Part shown: one piece after another, positions 56,693 to 64,000 of the stretch
How positions within the stretch are numbered: position 1 is the first letter of the stretch
How the letters are laid out: each line of letters starts with the position of its first letter
NCBI RefSeq assembly: GCF_900536025.1
Contig: NZ_UNOZ01000027.1
Coordinates: forward strand, 62,001-126,000
Direction: 5' to 3'
Source of the DNA: Pseudomonas reidholzensis
GTDB taxonomy: Bacteria > Pseudomonadota > Gammaproteobacteria > Pseudomonadales > Pseudomonadaceae
Length of the DNA stretch: 64,000 bases
The notes under the pieces: generated by a model
What the model saw: only the letters and a program-made list of their open reading frames with translations
Databases searched by the model: none
What the model was told of the DNA's origin: nothing
Position numbers and translations under genes: made by a program

Positions 56693-57310
56693 ATGTTTGG
56701 ATGGCTACGGAGCGCATTCACCTACTACGTCAACTCAACCGGGCGAGGCGGCTCGACCTATAAACGATTGTTCAACCCCAATGCGCGAGACTGGGGCGCG
56801 TACCTGTCGCGCTGGGGCAAGTTTCACTCGGTCGGCACCAACGTGCACATCAATATCGGGTGCAACATTACCGACCCGGGCCTGGTGCGGCTGGGCAGCT
56901 ACGTCGGCTTGTCTGACTGCACCCTGATCGGCCATGACGCGGTGGTCGCGCTGATCGAGGTGCGCTACGGCAAACACCTCGACTCGGTCGGTTTCATCGA
57001 CATCAAGGACAACTGCTTCATCGGCTACGGTGCGATCGTCATGCCGCGTGTGACCATCGGGCCGGATTCGGTGGTCGCCGCCGGCGCGGTGGTGACCAAG
57101 GACGTGCCCCCCGGCACCGTGGTAGGCGGCAACCCGGCAAAGGTCATCTGCACCGTCGAAGAGCTGATCAAGCGGATCGAGGCGCGGTGTGCCGAGTACC
57201 CGTGGATCGACCTGGTCAAGCAGCGCGAGGGCGCCTATGACGCTGAGATCGAGCCGACCCTGGCCGCCGAGCGGGGTGAGTACTTCTTCCGGGACGGTAA
57301 AAATGGTTAG
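56693..57310 (+). CDS. Left-handed beta-helix acyltransferase (WcaF/CatB-like)
   Basis: 205 residues. Hexapeptide repeats run from about 50 to 155 (GTNVHINIGCNITDPG, FIGYGAIVMPRVTIG, VVAAGAVVTKDVPPGTVVGG and NPAKVI), the signature of acetyl-CoA-dependent O/N-acyltransferases. The start at 56693 (MFGWLRSAF) has GAGG upstream; the open frame extends further back but without homology-like sequence. The stop overlaps the next gene by 8 bases. It probably adds an acetyl group to a sugar of the polysaccharide. Confidence 0.85.
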   Translation: MFGWLRSAFTYYVNSTGRGGSTYKRLFNPNARDWGAYLSRWGKFHSVGTNVHINIGCNITDPGLVRLGSYVGLSDCTLIGHDAVVALIEVRYGKHLDSVGFIDIKDNCFIGYGAIVMPRVTIGPDSVVAAGAVVTKDVPPGTVVGGNPAKVICTVEELIKRIEARCAEYPWIDLVKQREGAYDAEIEPTLAAERGEYFFRDGKNG

Positions 57311-58259
57311 AAAGCCCGTCGATGTGATGGTGGTCAACTTCAATACCGCGGCCTTGCTGCAGCCGATGTTCGACGCGCTGCGCAAGGCCGACGGCGAAAC
57401 GCTGGCGAGTTACCTGGTGGTGGACAACGCCTCGGCAGACGATTCGGTGCAGCGCATGGCCGAGGTCTGCCCGGACGCCTTGTTGCTGAGCAACACCAAG
57501 AACGTCGGGTTTGGCCGGGCCAACAATCAGCTGCTGGAACACTTGCAGGGCAAGTACGCGCTACTGCTCAACACCGATGCGTTCGTTGCCGCCGACAGCC
57601 TGGAGAAGACCATTGCCTACATGGACGCCAACCCCGACTGCGGGGTGCTGGGGGTGCGCCTGGTCGGCCGTGACGGCGACCTGCAACCGAGTTGCCGGTA
57701 TTTCCCGACGCCGTTCAACATGTTCGTCGCGCGGGCCGGGCTCGGGCGGTTTTTCCCGTGGGTAAAGATGGTCGACGAGATGAGCTGGGAGCATGACGCG
57801 GTGCGCGAGTGTGACTGGCTGCCCGGCTGCTTCTACCTGGTGCGCCGTGAAGTGCTCGACCAGGTCGGCCTGTTCGACCCGCGTTACTTCCTTTATTACG
57901 AGGAGGTCGACCACTGCAAACGGGTCAAGCAGGCCGGCTGGAAAGTGGTGTTCTACCCGCACACCACGGTCGTGCACATCGGCGGCGAAAGCTCCAAGTC
58001 GGTCGCCGAGCTGGAGGCCGCGAGCCGGCAGATCTCGGCCTACCAGATCGAAAGCGAGCTGCTGTACTTCCGTAAGCACCACGGTGTCTCGGGGCTGATC
58101 CTGCACATGCTGCTGGTGTGCCTGGGGGACCTGGTGCTGGCCCTCAAGGCGCTGTTGAAGGGGCGCGGCTGGGCCGCCATCCACGCCTGCTGGCGGCACA
58201 GCGTCATCACCTGGAAGCTGTTGTTCGCCACCCGATTCGCAAGCCAACCCACACGGTAG
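57303..58259 (+). CDS. GT2 family glycosyltransferase (rhamnosyltransferase-like)
   Basis: 318 residues, GT-A fold. It has VMVVNFNTAALL at the start, VVDNASADDS, the metal-site region LLNTDAFVAAD and the acceptor-side CDWLPGCFYLVRREVLDQVG followed by FLYYEEVDHCKRVKQAGWKV. The C-terminal 50 residues are hydrophobic and probably membrane-attached (LILHMLLVCLGDLVLALKAL). The overlap with the acyltransferase gene and the 8-base gap to the next gene mark an operon. The donor sugar cannot be read from sequence. Confidence 0.9.
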   Translation: MVRKPVDVMVVNFNTAALLQPMFDALRKADGETLASYLVVDNASADDSVQRMAEVCPDALLLSNTKNVGFGRANNQLLEHLQGKYALLLNTDAFVAADSLEKTIAYMDANPDCGVLGVRLVGRDGDLQPSCRYFPTPFNMFVARAGLGRFFPWVKMVDEMSWEHDAVRECDWLPGCFYLVRREVLDQVGLFDPRYFLYYEEVDHCKRVKQAGWKVVFYPHTTVVHIGGESSKSVAELEAASRQISAYQIESELLYFRKHHGVSGLILHMLLVCLGDLVLALKALLKGRGWAAIHACWRHSVITWKLLFATRFASQPTR

Positions 58260-58267
58260 GTGAAGCC

Positions 58268-58792
58268 ATGTTCGACAATATTCGCGCGGACTTGCGTGCA
58301 TACGGCGGTGACTGGGGTGCCCAGGGCTTCTGGGTGATGCTGGTGTACCGCTTTGGCCGCTGGCGTTACGGCGTGCGCCCGGCGTTGCTGCGCAAGCTCT
58401 GCTCATGGGTCTACAAGGTGCTGTTCAAGCTGGTGCAGATCATCACCGGGGTCGAGCTGCCGTGCGAAGTGGTGGTCGGCCGCAACTTCGTCATCGACCA
58501 TTTCGGCGGGATCATCATCAGTGGCTATGCTCGGTTTGGCGATGACTGCCGGATCCGCAACGGCGTGGTGGTGGGTTTGAAGAATGTCAGCGAGCCGACC
58601 GCGCCGGTGATCGGCAACAACGTCGACATCGGTGCCGGGGCCAAGCTGCTGGGCAATATCCGCATTGGTGACAACGTGGTGATCGGCTCCAATGCGGTGG
58701 TGTTGATCGACGTGCCGGACAACTGCCTGGCGGTGGGCGTGCCGGCGACCATCAAGAGCCGCAAGCCGACCCAGGCCATGGAGTGTTCGTGA
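58268..58792 (+). CDS. Serine-acetyltransferase-like (CysE/WcaB-type) acyltransferase
   Basis: 174 residues. The N-terminal helical part (MFDNIRADLRAYGGDWGAQGFWVMLVYR) is like that of polysaccharide-locus CysE homologues and is followed by hexapeptide repeats from about 70 to 165 (VVVGRNFVIDHFGGIIISG, VIGNNVDIGAGAKLLG and IRIGDNVVIGSNAVV). It is much shorter than true CysE (about 270), which fits the EPS-acetylating group. AGGTGAA lies shortly before the ATG. Confidence 0.87.
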   Translation: MFDNIRADLRAYGGDWGAQGFWVMLVYRFGRWRYGVRPALLRKLCSWVYKVLFKLVQIITGVELPCEVVVGRNFVIDHFGGIIISGYARFGDDCRIRNGVVVGLKNVSEPTAPVIGNNVDIGAGAKLLGNIRIGDNVVIGSNAVVLIDVPDNCLAVGVPATIKSRKPTQAMECS

Positions 58793-58855
58793 GCCGGCCG
58801 TTGGCGTGTGGAGCTGGACCTGCAGGGTTGCGTTGAACACTGGCGAGTGAGGCTC

Positions 58856-59833
58856 ATGGTGACAGGCATCGGGGTGGTGGTAATCGGTCGTAACGAAGGT
58901 TTGCGCCTGGAGCGCTGCCTGGCGTCGTTGGCCGGTGGGGCGGATCAGGTGGTGTATGTGGATTCGGGGTCGACCGACGGCTCCGTGCAGCGGGCACTCA
59001 GCCATGGCGTCGAGGTGCTCGCCCTGGACCTGGCCACGCCGTTTACCGCGGCGCGCGCGCGCAACGAGGGCTTTGCCCGTCTGCAACGGCTGTGGCCGGA
59101 CCTGCGCCATGTGCAGTTCGTCGACGGTGATTGCGAGGTGGCGGCCGGCTGGCTGGCCAGCGCCCAGGCGTTTCTCGAGCAGCACCCGCAGGTTGCGGTG
59201 GTGTGCGGGCGCCGCCGTGAGCGCTTCCCCGACCAGTCGGTGTACAACCTGCTGTGTGACCTGGAGTGGGACACCCCAGTCGGCGAAGCCAGGGCTTGCG
59301 GCGGGGATGCGCTGATGCGGGTCGACGCCTTCACGGCGGTGGGTGGTTACAGCCCAGGCCTGATCGCCGGAGAAGAGCCCGAGCTGTGTGTGCGCCTGCG
59401 CGCCGCCGGTTGGAAGATCTGGCGCCTGGCCGCCGAGATGACCCTGCACGATGCTGCCATGACCCGCTTCAGCCAGTGGTGGCGGCGCAGCCTGCGCACC
59501 GGCTATGCCTTCGCCGAAGGTGCCGCGCTGCACGGCGCGCCGCCCGAGCGGCACTGGCTGCGCGAGTCGCGGCGGGCGTGGCTGTGGGGGCTGGTGGTGC
59601 CGTTGCTGATCGTCCTGGCCAGTGTGCTGCTGGGCGGCCAATGGCTGCTGTTGCTGTTGATCTACCCGCTGCAAGCCATGCGCCTGGCGCGTCGTGGCGC
59701 CCGCTCGGCGCGCGAGAACTGGCTGCAGGCGGTGTTTCTGGTGCTGGGCAAGTTCCCGGAGATGCTCGGCCAGATGAAGTTCGTGTTGAACAGGTTGTTC
59801 GCCGGCAAAGCCGCCCTGATCGAGTACAAGTGA
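58856..59833 (+). CDS. GT2 family glycosyltransferase
   Basis: 325 residues from the ATG at 58856 with GTGAGG just upstream. Motifs are GVVVIGRNEGLRLERCLASL, VYVDSGSTDGS, FVDGDCEV (metal site) and CGGDALMRVDAFTAVGGYS, then EEPELCVRLRAAGWKI. Two membrane segments near 240-285 (LWGLVVPLLIVLASVLLGG, WLLLLLIYPLQAM) anchor the C-terminal part. The next gene follows after 7 bases. Confidence 0.9.
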   Translation: MVTGIGVVVIGRNEGLRLERCLASLAGGADQVVYVDSGSTDGSVQRALSHGVEVLALDLATPFTAARARNEGFARLQRLWPDLRHVQFVDGDCEVAAGWLASAQAFLEQHPQVAVVCGRRRERFPDQSVYNLLCDLEWDTPVGEARACGGDALMRVDAFTAVGGYSPGLIAGEEPELCVRLRAAGWKIWRLAAEMTLHDAAMTRFSQWWRRSLRTGYAFAEGAALHGAPPERHWLRESRRAWLWGLVVPLLIVLASVLLGGQWLLLLLIYPLQAMRLARRGARSARENWLQAVFLVLGKFPEMLGQMKFVLNRLFAGKAALIEYK

Positions 59834-59840
59834 GAAGCCT

Positions 59841-62800
59841 ATGATGCTCGGATCACTAGTGAAAAGCGTACTCGCGGTGCAGCCCGGGTATTCGTTGCGG
59901 GCACTGAACAACAAGCGCAAGTTGGTCGTGCTGATGATCACGTACTGGCCGGAGCTGAGCGGGTTCATGCAGCGCATGACCACGGCGCTGGGCAAGCACG
60001 GGGTCGACCAGCTGGGCGCCGACACGGTCGGCGTGGTGCAGTGGCCGTATATCAGCAAGGCGTGGGACGCCGAGATGCGCCTTGGCGTGGTCGCGGCGCA
60101 CTATGAGGAAGTCACCCGCTACCTGCCAAGCCTGCTGTTGCTGGGGCGCGATGAGGCGCTGACGCTGTGTGACCTGTCGAGCTATTCCCCTGGCTGCAGC
60201 CTGGTCCTGGACCGGCCGGTGTGGTTCCAGCGCGAAGGCGAGCTGGTGCTCAACCTGTTCCAGGAGGAGGTGCGGGTGGCCTCGCTGGCGTTCAGCCTGT
60301 GCCGCCTCCAGGGCCAGCTGTACCTGGTGATCGGCGCCGTACAGGGGATCCACAAGGGCATCGACAGCGAGCGCTCGCTGGCCATCTACCGCGACCTGAC
60401 CAAGGACTTCGAGGGGCTGCGGCCGCGCAGTTTCCTCATCGAGGCGATCAAATGCCTGGCCCGCACGGTCGGGGCGGCACGCATCTATGCGGTCGGCGAT
60501 GCCTATCGCCACCATCGCCACCCCTATTTCGGCGCCGAAAAGGCCAAGGAGCTGGCGGGCAACTACGACGTCATCTGGATGGAAAATGGCGCGGCGCCGT
60601 CCGAGCGCGAAGATTTCTTCAGCATCCCGTTGGCGCCGGCCAAGCGCTCGGCAGACGACATCGCGCCGAAGAAACGGGCCATGTACCGTCGCCGCCATGA
60701 GCTGCTCGACGAGGTCTTCGCGCGGATCGCCGCGGCGATCCCCGGCAACGACGAACAGCGCCAGCTGCAGGGCCACCGGCAACGCCTGGGCGTCGCCCTG
60801 AGGCTGCCCCAGGACGAACCCCCGGCCACGTCCCGCTCGCTGTCGGCCAGGGTCGCCACGATCCTCCGCCGGCTGACCACCGAGCCGCGCGCCGACCAAC
60901 GCTTGCTCGCTTACGTGCGCAAGGCCGGGATCCTGCCGACCCTGCGCAAGATCTGCCGCGAATTGGGCAAGCAGGGGCTTGGCCTGTTCTGGCAAAGCGC
61001 CGCAGCCAAGGGGGCAGGGGTGTTGCTGCCCGAGCCCAGTGTGGCGGCCAGTGCGCTGTTCCCGCGCGATGTCTTGCTGGTCAGCGAGTTCGAGCCCGAC
61101 CAGCGCCTGCAAGCCCGGCCAGAGCAGGCACGCCAAGCGCTGTCGAGCCTCGGCTACCGTTGCCAGGTGGTCGACTGGCGCAACCCGCACGCCTGCCTGA
61201 CGGCGTTGCAGACCTGCTCGAGCGTGATCTTCCATCGGCTGCCGGCCGTGGCCGAAGTGGCGGCGCTGTACCAGGAGGCGCGGCGGCTCAAGGTCAGCTG
61301 CTGCTGGGACGCCGATGAGCAGATCTTCGACCCTGAGGCCTACCGCCAGCGGGCGGACGTGGCGGCCTTGAGCGAGGCGACCCAACACAGCGTCATGGCC
61401 GCCGTCGCCCTCTATCGCCAAGCGCTGCTGGCCAGTGATCGGGCGATCGCCGCGACCCCGGCCCTGGCCCAGGCCATGCGTGACGCCGGTGCCAGCCAGG
61501 TCGACCTGGTGCAGAGCGCGGCCGGCGAGGCCAGCCTGGACACCGAGCAGCTCGCGCAGGTGTTCCCGCCGCCGCCGAGCCCGCGCACCCGGCGCATCCT
61601 CTCGGCGAACATCTTCTTCGCGCCGAGGAGCTTTGGCGGTGCCACGGTGGTTGCCGAACAGATGACCCGGCTGCTGGGCGCCACCTCGCGCTGGCAGCAG
61701 TTCATCTTCACCGCCTTGCCGTCCACCGAGCAGCCGCTGTACACCCTGCACCGCTATGAAGCGCAGGGGGCGGCGGTGTTTGGCATGGGGCTGTCGGAGA
61801 ACATCTCGCAGCGGGAAATCTTCGAGAACCTGGCCACCGTCCCGGTGTTCGACGCGGTGCTCAGGAGCGTCGCCCCGGACCTGGTCCACCTGCACTCGAT
61901 CCAGGGCCTCGGTGCGCAGTTGGCCGACTGCTGCGCGCGGGCCGGTATTCCGTTCGTGGTCACCCTGCATGACGCCTGGTGGATCTGCGGGCGCCAGTTC
62001 ATGATCAACAACCAGGGCCGCTACTGCGGGCAGACCACGGTGAGCCTCGAGGTGTGCGCCAAGTGCGTAGACGATGCGCCGTTGAACGACTACCGGCAAA
62101 AATTGCTGGCCAGCACCTTGAAGAAAGCCAACCTGCTGCTGGCACCCAGCCGCTTCACCAAGGACCTGTACATCGCCAACGGCTTCGATGCGACGAAAAT
62201 CCGCGTCAACCGCAACGGCATCATGGCGCCGGGCGCCGACTACCATAAACAGCCGGGCCAGACCCTGCGCTTCGGCTTTGTCGGCGGCAACTCCACGGTC
62301 AAGGGCATCGACCTGATCGTCCGCGCATTTGCCACGCTCGATCGCGCCGACTACGAGCTGAAGGTGGTCGACAACCTGCTGCACATGGGCTTTCGCTCAT
62401 TCAACCGGCACAGCATCAAGATCCCCGGCACGGTCAGCATCATCCCCGGCTACACCCAGGCCAACATGGACGAATTCTTCTCGGGCATCGACGTGCTGCT
62501 GTTTCCCACGCAGTGCAAGGAAACCTTCGGCCTGGCCGTGCGCGAAGCGCTGGTGCGCGATGTCTGGGTGATCACCACGCACGCCGGCGGCGCGGTGGAA
62601 GACATCGTCGATGGCGTCAACGGCACCATCATCCCGTTGAGCGCCGATGAACGTTACCTGCGCCAGGCCCTGGCCGAGATCCTCGACAACCCGGCGCGCT
62701 TTGCCCAGCACCGCAACACCTTCAAGGACAGCATCACCTTGTTCAGCGACCAGGCCCTGGAACTCCAGGGGATCTATGAGGAAGTGCTCAGCGTAGGTGC

Positions 62801-62843
62801 AACGGCAGGTAGCCAGCCGTCGGCGATCGACAGCCTGAAGTAG
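59841..62843 (+). CDS. Fusion of DUF535 (VirK/YbjX) domain with GT4 glycosyltransferase
   Basis: 1000 residues, three parts. Residues about 25-300 are a DUF535/VirK-YbjX domain: LYLVIGAVQGIHKG, the LRPRSFLIEAIKCLAR helix, IYAVGDAYRHHRHPYF and the closing KKRAMYRRRHELLDEV. Residues about 400-570 resemble a degenerate GT-B N-terminal domain (RDVLLVSEFEPDQRL, WDADEQIFDPEAYRQ). Residues about 585-985 are a GT4 enzyme with FAPRSFGGATVVAEQMTRLL, VVTLHDAWWICGRQ, the donor-site FGFVGGNSTVKGIDL near 813 and the E-x7-E pair Glu894/Glu902 (ETFGLAVRE). DUF535 proteins are normally stand-alone, around 300 residues, of poorly known role. The frame is intact, with no sign of a sequencing fusion. Confidence 0.85.
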   Translation: MMLGSLVKSVLAVQPGYSLRALNNKRKLVVLMITYWPELSGFMQRMTTALGKHGVDQLGADTVGVVQWPYISKAWDAEMRLGVVAAHYEEVTRYLPSLLLLGRDEALTLCDLSSYSPGCSLVLDRPVWFQREGELVLNLFQEEVRVASLAFSLCRLQGQLYLVIGAVQGIHKGIDSERSLAIYRDLTKDFEGLRPRSFLIEAIKCLARTVGAARIYAVGDAYRHHRHPYFGAEKAKELAGNYDVIWMENGAAPSEREDFFSIPLAPAKRSADDIAPKKRAMYRRRHELLDEVFARIAAAIPGNDEQRQLQGHRQRLGVALRLPQDEPPATSRSLSARVATILRRLTTEPRADQRLLAYVRKAGILPTLRKICRELGKQGLGLFWQSAAAKGAGVLLPEPSVAASALFPRDVLLVSEFEPDQRLQARPEQARQALSSLGYRCQVVDWRNPHACLTALQTCSSVIFHRLPAVAEVAALYQEARRLKVSCCWDADEQIFDPEAYRQRADVAALSEATQHSVMAAVALYRQALLASDRAIAATPALAQAMRDAGASQVDLVQSAAGEASLDTEQLAQVFPPPPSPRTRRILSANIFFAPRSFGGATVVAEQMTRLLGATSRWQQFIFTALPSTEQPLYTLHRYEAQGAAVFGMGLSENISQREIFENLATVPVFDAVLRSVAPDLVHLHSIQGLGAQLADCCARAGIPFVVTLHDAWWICGRQFMINNQGRYCGQTTVSLEVCAKCVDDAPLNDYRQKLLASTLKKANLLLAPSRFTKDLYIANGFDATKIRVNRNGIMAPGADYHKQPGQTLRFGFVGGNSTVKGIDLIVRAFATLDRADYELKVVDNLLHMGFRSFNRHSIKIPGTVSIIPGYTQANMDEFFSGIDVLLFPTQCKETFGLAVREALVRDVWVITTHAGGAVEDIVDGVNGTIIPLSADERYLRQALAEILDNPARFAQHRNTFKDSITLFSDQALELQGIYEEVLSVGATAGSQPSAIDSLK

Positions 62844-62906
62844 CGGGCCAGCGGTCGCCGGGGCGGGCCTGATTCTTTCATCGTTCAGGCATTGATTCGG
62901 ATTTCT

Positions 62907-64000
62907 ATGCGCATAGCTTATTTCATCAATCAGTACCCCAAGGTCAGTCACAGTTTCATTCGTCGCGAAATTCTCGCCCTGGAGCGCCAGGGCCTGGAGG
63001 TCCAGCGGATTGCCTTGCGGGGTTGGGATGGCGAGTTGCAGGACGAGGAAGACATCGCCGAGCGCGAGAAGACCCGCTATGTGCTGCAGGACGGCGTCAA
63101 AGGCCTGCTGGGGCCGATGCTGCAGGTGCTGCGCGCCGAGCCAAGACGGTTTTTCGCGGCGCTGTGGCTGAGCCTGCGCATGGGCCTGCGCGCCGACCGG
63201 CCATTACCGTACCACCTGGTCTACCTGGCCGAAGCCTGCCGCGTGGTGCAGTGGTTGCAGGCGTTTTCGGCCGAGCACGTGCACGCGCATTTCGGCACCA
63301 ACTCGACCGAGGTGGTGATGCTCGCCAACGTCCTTGGCGGGCCGGCCTTCAGCTTTACCGTGCATGGGCCTGAGGAGTTCGACAAGCCGCAGTTCCTGCA
63401 CATGGGTGAAAAAGTCCGCCGCGCCGCCTTTGTCGCGGCGGTCAGCTCCTACGGGCGCAGCCAGCTGTACCGCTGGGTGGCGCATGCACACTGGGGCAAG
63501 GTCAAGGTGGTGCATTGCGGCCTGGAGCCCAGCTTCCATGCGGTCGCGCCGGTGGCCGCGCCGGCGGCGCCTCGGTTGGTATGCGTGGGCCGCCTGTGCG
63601 AGCAGAAGGGCCAGCTGTTGTTGCTCGAGGCCGCGCGCATACTCGCCGCCAAAGGCGTACCGTTCGAGCTGGTACTGGCCGGCGATGGCGAGATGCGCGC
63701 GCAGATCGACGCGTTGATCGCCGAGCATGGCCTGCAGGCGCAGGTGCGCATTACCGGCTGGATCAGCAGCGCCCAGGTCCGCGAGGAGATCCTTGCCGCC
63801 CGCGCCCTGGTGCTGCCGAGTTTCGCCGAGGGCCTGCCGGTGGTGATCATGGAGGCCATGGCCCTGCGCCGACCGGTGCTGACCACCTTTGTGGCGGGCA
63901 TCCCCGAGCTGGTTCGCCCCGGGGAAAACGGCTGGTTGTTCCCCGCGGGCGCGGTGGACGAGCTGGCCGCGGCCATGGCCGACTGCCTGGCGCAACCCGC
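62907..64000 (+). CDS. GT4 glycosyltransferase, WcaL/colanic-acid type (runs off window)
   Basis: The first 364 codons are visible, cut by the window end. It starts MRIAYFINQYPKVSHSFIRR, typical of colanic-acid-type transferases such as WcaL. It has HVHAHFGTNSTEV, the donor-site LVCVGRLCEQKGQLLLLEAA, and the E-x7-E pair in AEGLPVVIMEAM. The ribosome site is weak. A 63-base gap with a GC-rich hairpin-like stretch separates it from the fusion gene; it is probably still in the same operon. Confidence 0.88.
   Translation, partial: MRIAYFINQYPKVSHSFIRREILALERQGLEVQRIALRGWDGELQDEEDIAEREKTRYVLQDGVKGLLGPMLQVLRAEPRRFFAALWLSLRMGLRADRPLPYHLVYLAEACRVVQWLQAFSAEHVHAHFGTNSTEVVMLANVLGGPAFSFTVHGPEEFDKPQFLHMGEKVRRAAFVAAVSSYGRSQLYRWVAHAHWGKVKVVHCGLEPSFHAVAPVAAPAAPRLVCVGRLCEQKGQLLLLEAARILAAKGVPFELVLAGDGEMRAQIDALIAEHGLQAQVRITGWISSAQVREEILAARALVLPSFAEGLPVVIMEAMALRRPVLTTFVAGIPELVRPGENGWLFPAGAVDELAAAMADCLAQP

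Overview
The window is about 64 kb of GC-rich Pseudomonas-type DNA, most likely from the P. putida group. The evidence is a lipopeptide NRPS locus with the architecture of the putisolvin (pso) cluster, P. putida-style REP hairpins (a TGTGGGAGCGGG core), LuxR regulators of the lipopeptide type, and a Pseudomonas-like exopolysaccharide locus. Calls rest on reading the sequence and on family knowledge; no database search was possible.

Region 1 (1-46213) is a complete lipopeptide locus. On the minus strand are the 5' part of an OprM-type outer-membrane lipoprotein gene and a LuxR regulator (psoR-like). Divergent from them run three NRPS genes (2054-8413, 8549-30901, 30898-42222) with 2+7+3 modules and two C-terminal thioesterases. 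Adenylation codes read directly from the proteins predict Leu-Glu-Leu-Leu-Gln-Ser-Val-Leu-Ser-Leu-(Val/Ile)-Ser on an N-terminal acyl chain. There are no epimerase domains. Condensation domains 2-10 look like dual condensation/epimerisation types, and 11 and 12 look like ordinary LCL types. macA-macB follow and, with the OprM-like protein, would make a tripartite exporter. A second, convergent LuxR gene closes the locus.

Region 2 (46214-48451) holds a hisN-type phosphatase gene and then a 1.2 kb non-coding stretch. This stretch is built from nested inverted repeats: a 16-bp outer pair with 9-bp direct repeats close outside, about 218-bp inner arms, and a REP pair inside. It looks like a non-autonomous element or composite repeat.

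Region 3 (48452-64000) starts with an unidentified lipoprotein and continues as a Wzx/Wzy-type exopolysaccharide locus. On the minus strand are a Wzy/O-antigen-ligase-like membrane protein and a large secreted glycoside hydrolase. On the plus strand are a Wzx-like flippase, a 64-residue Tat-signal protein overlapping a GMC oxidoreductase, two left-handed beta-helix acyltransferases, two GT2 glycosyltransferases, a 1000-residue fusion of DUF535 (VirK/YbjX) with a GT4 glycosyltransferase, and a GT4 gene cut by the window end. No Wza, Wzc or initiating transferase is visible, so the locus probably continues past 64000.

The most unusual items are the DUF535-GT4 fusion, the tiny Tat partner of the GMC oxidoreductase, the nested-repeat element, and near-identical repeated NRPS segments that suggest recent gene conversion.
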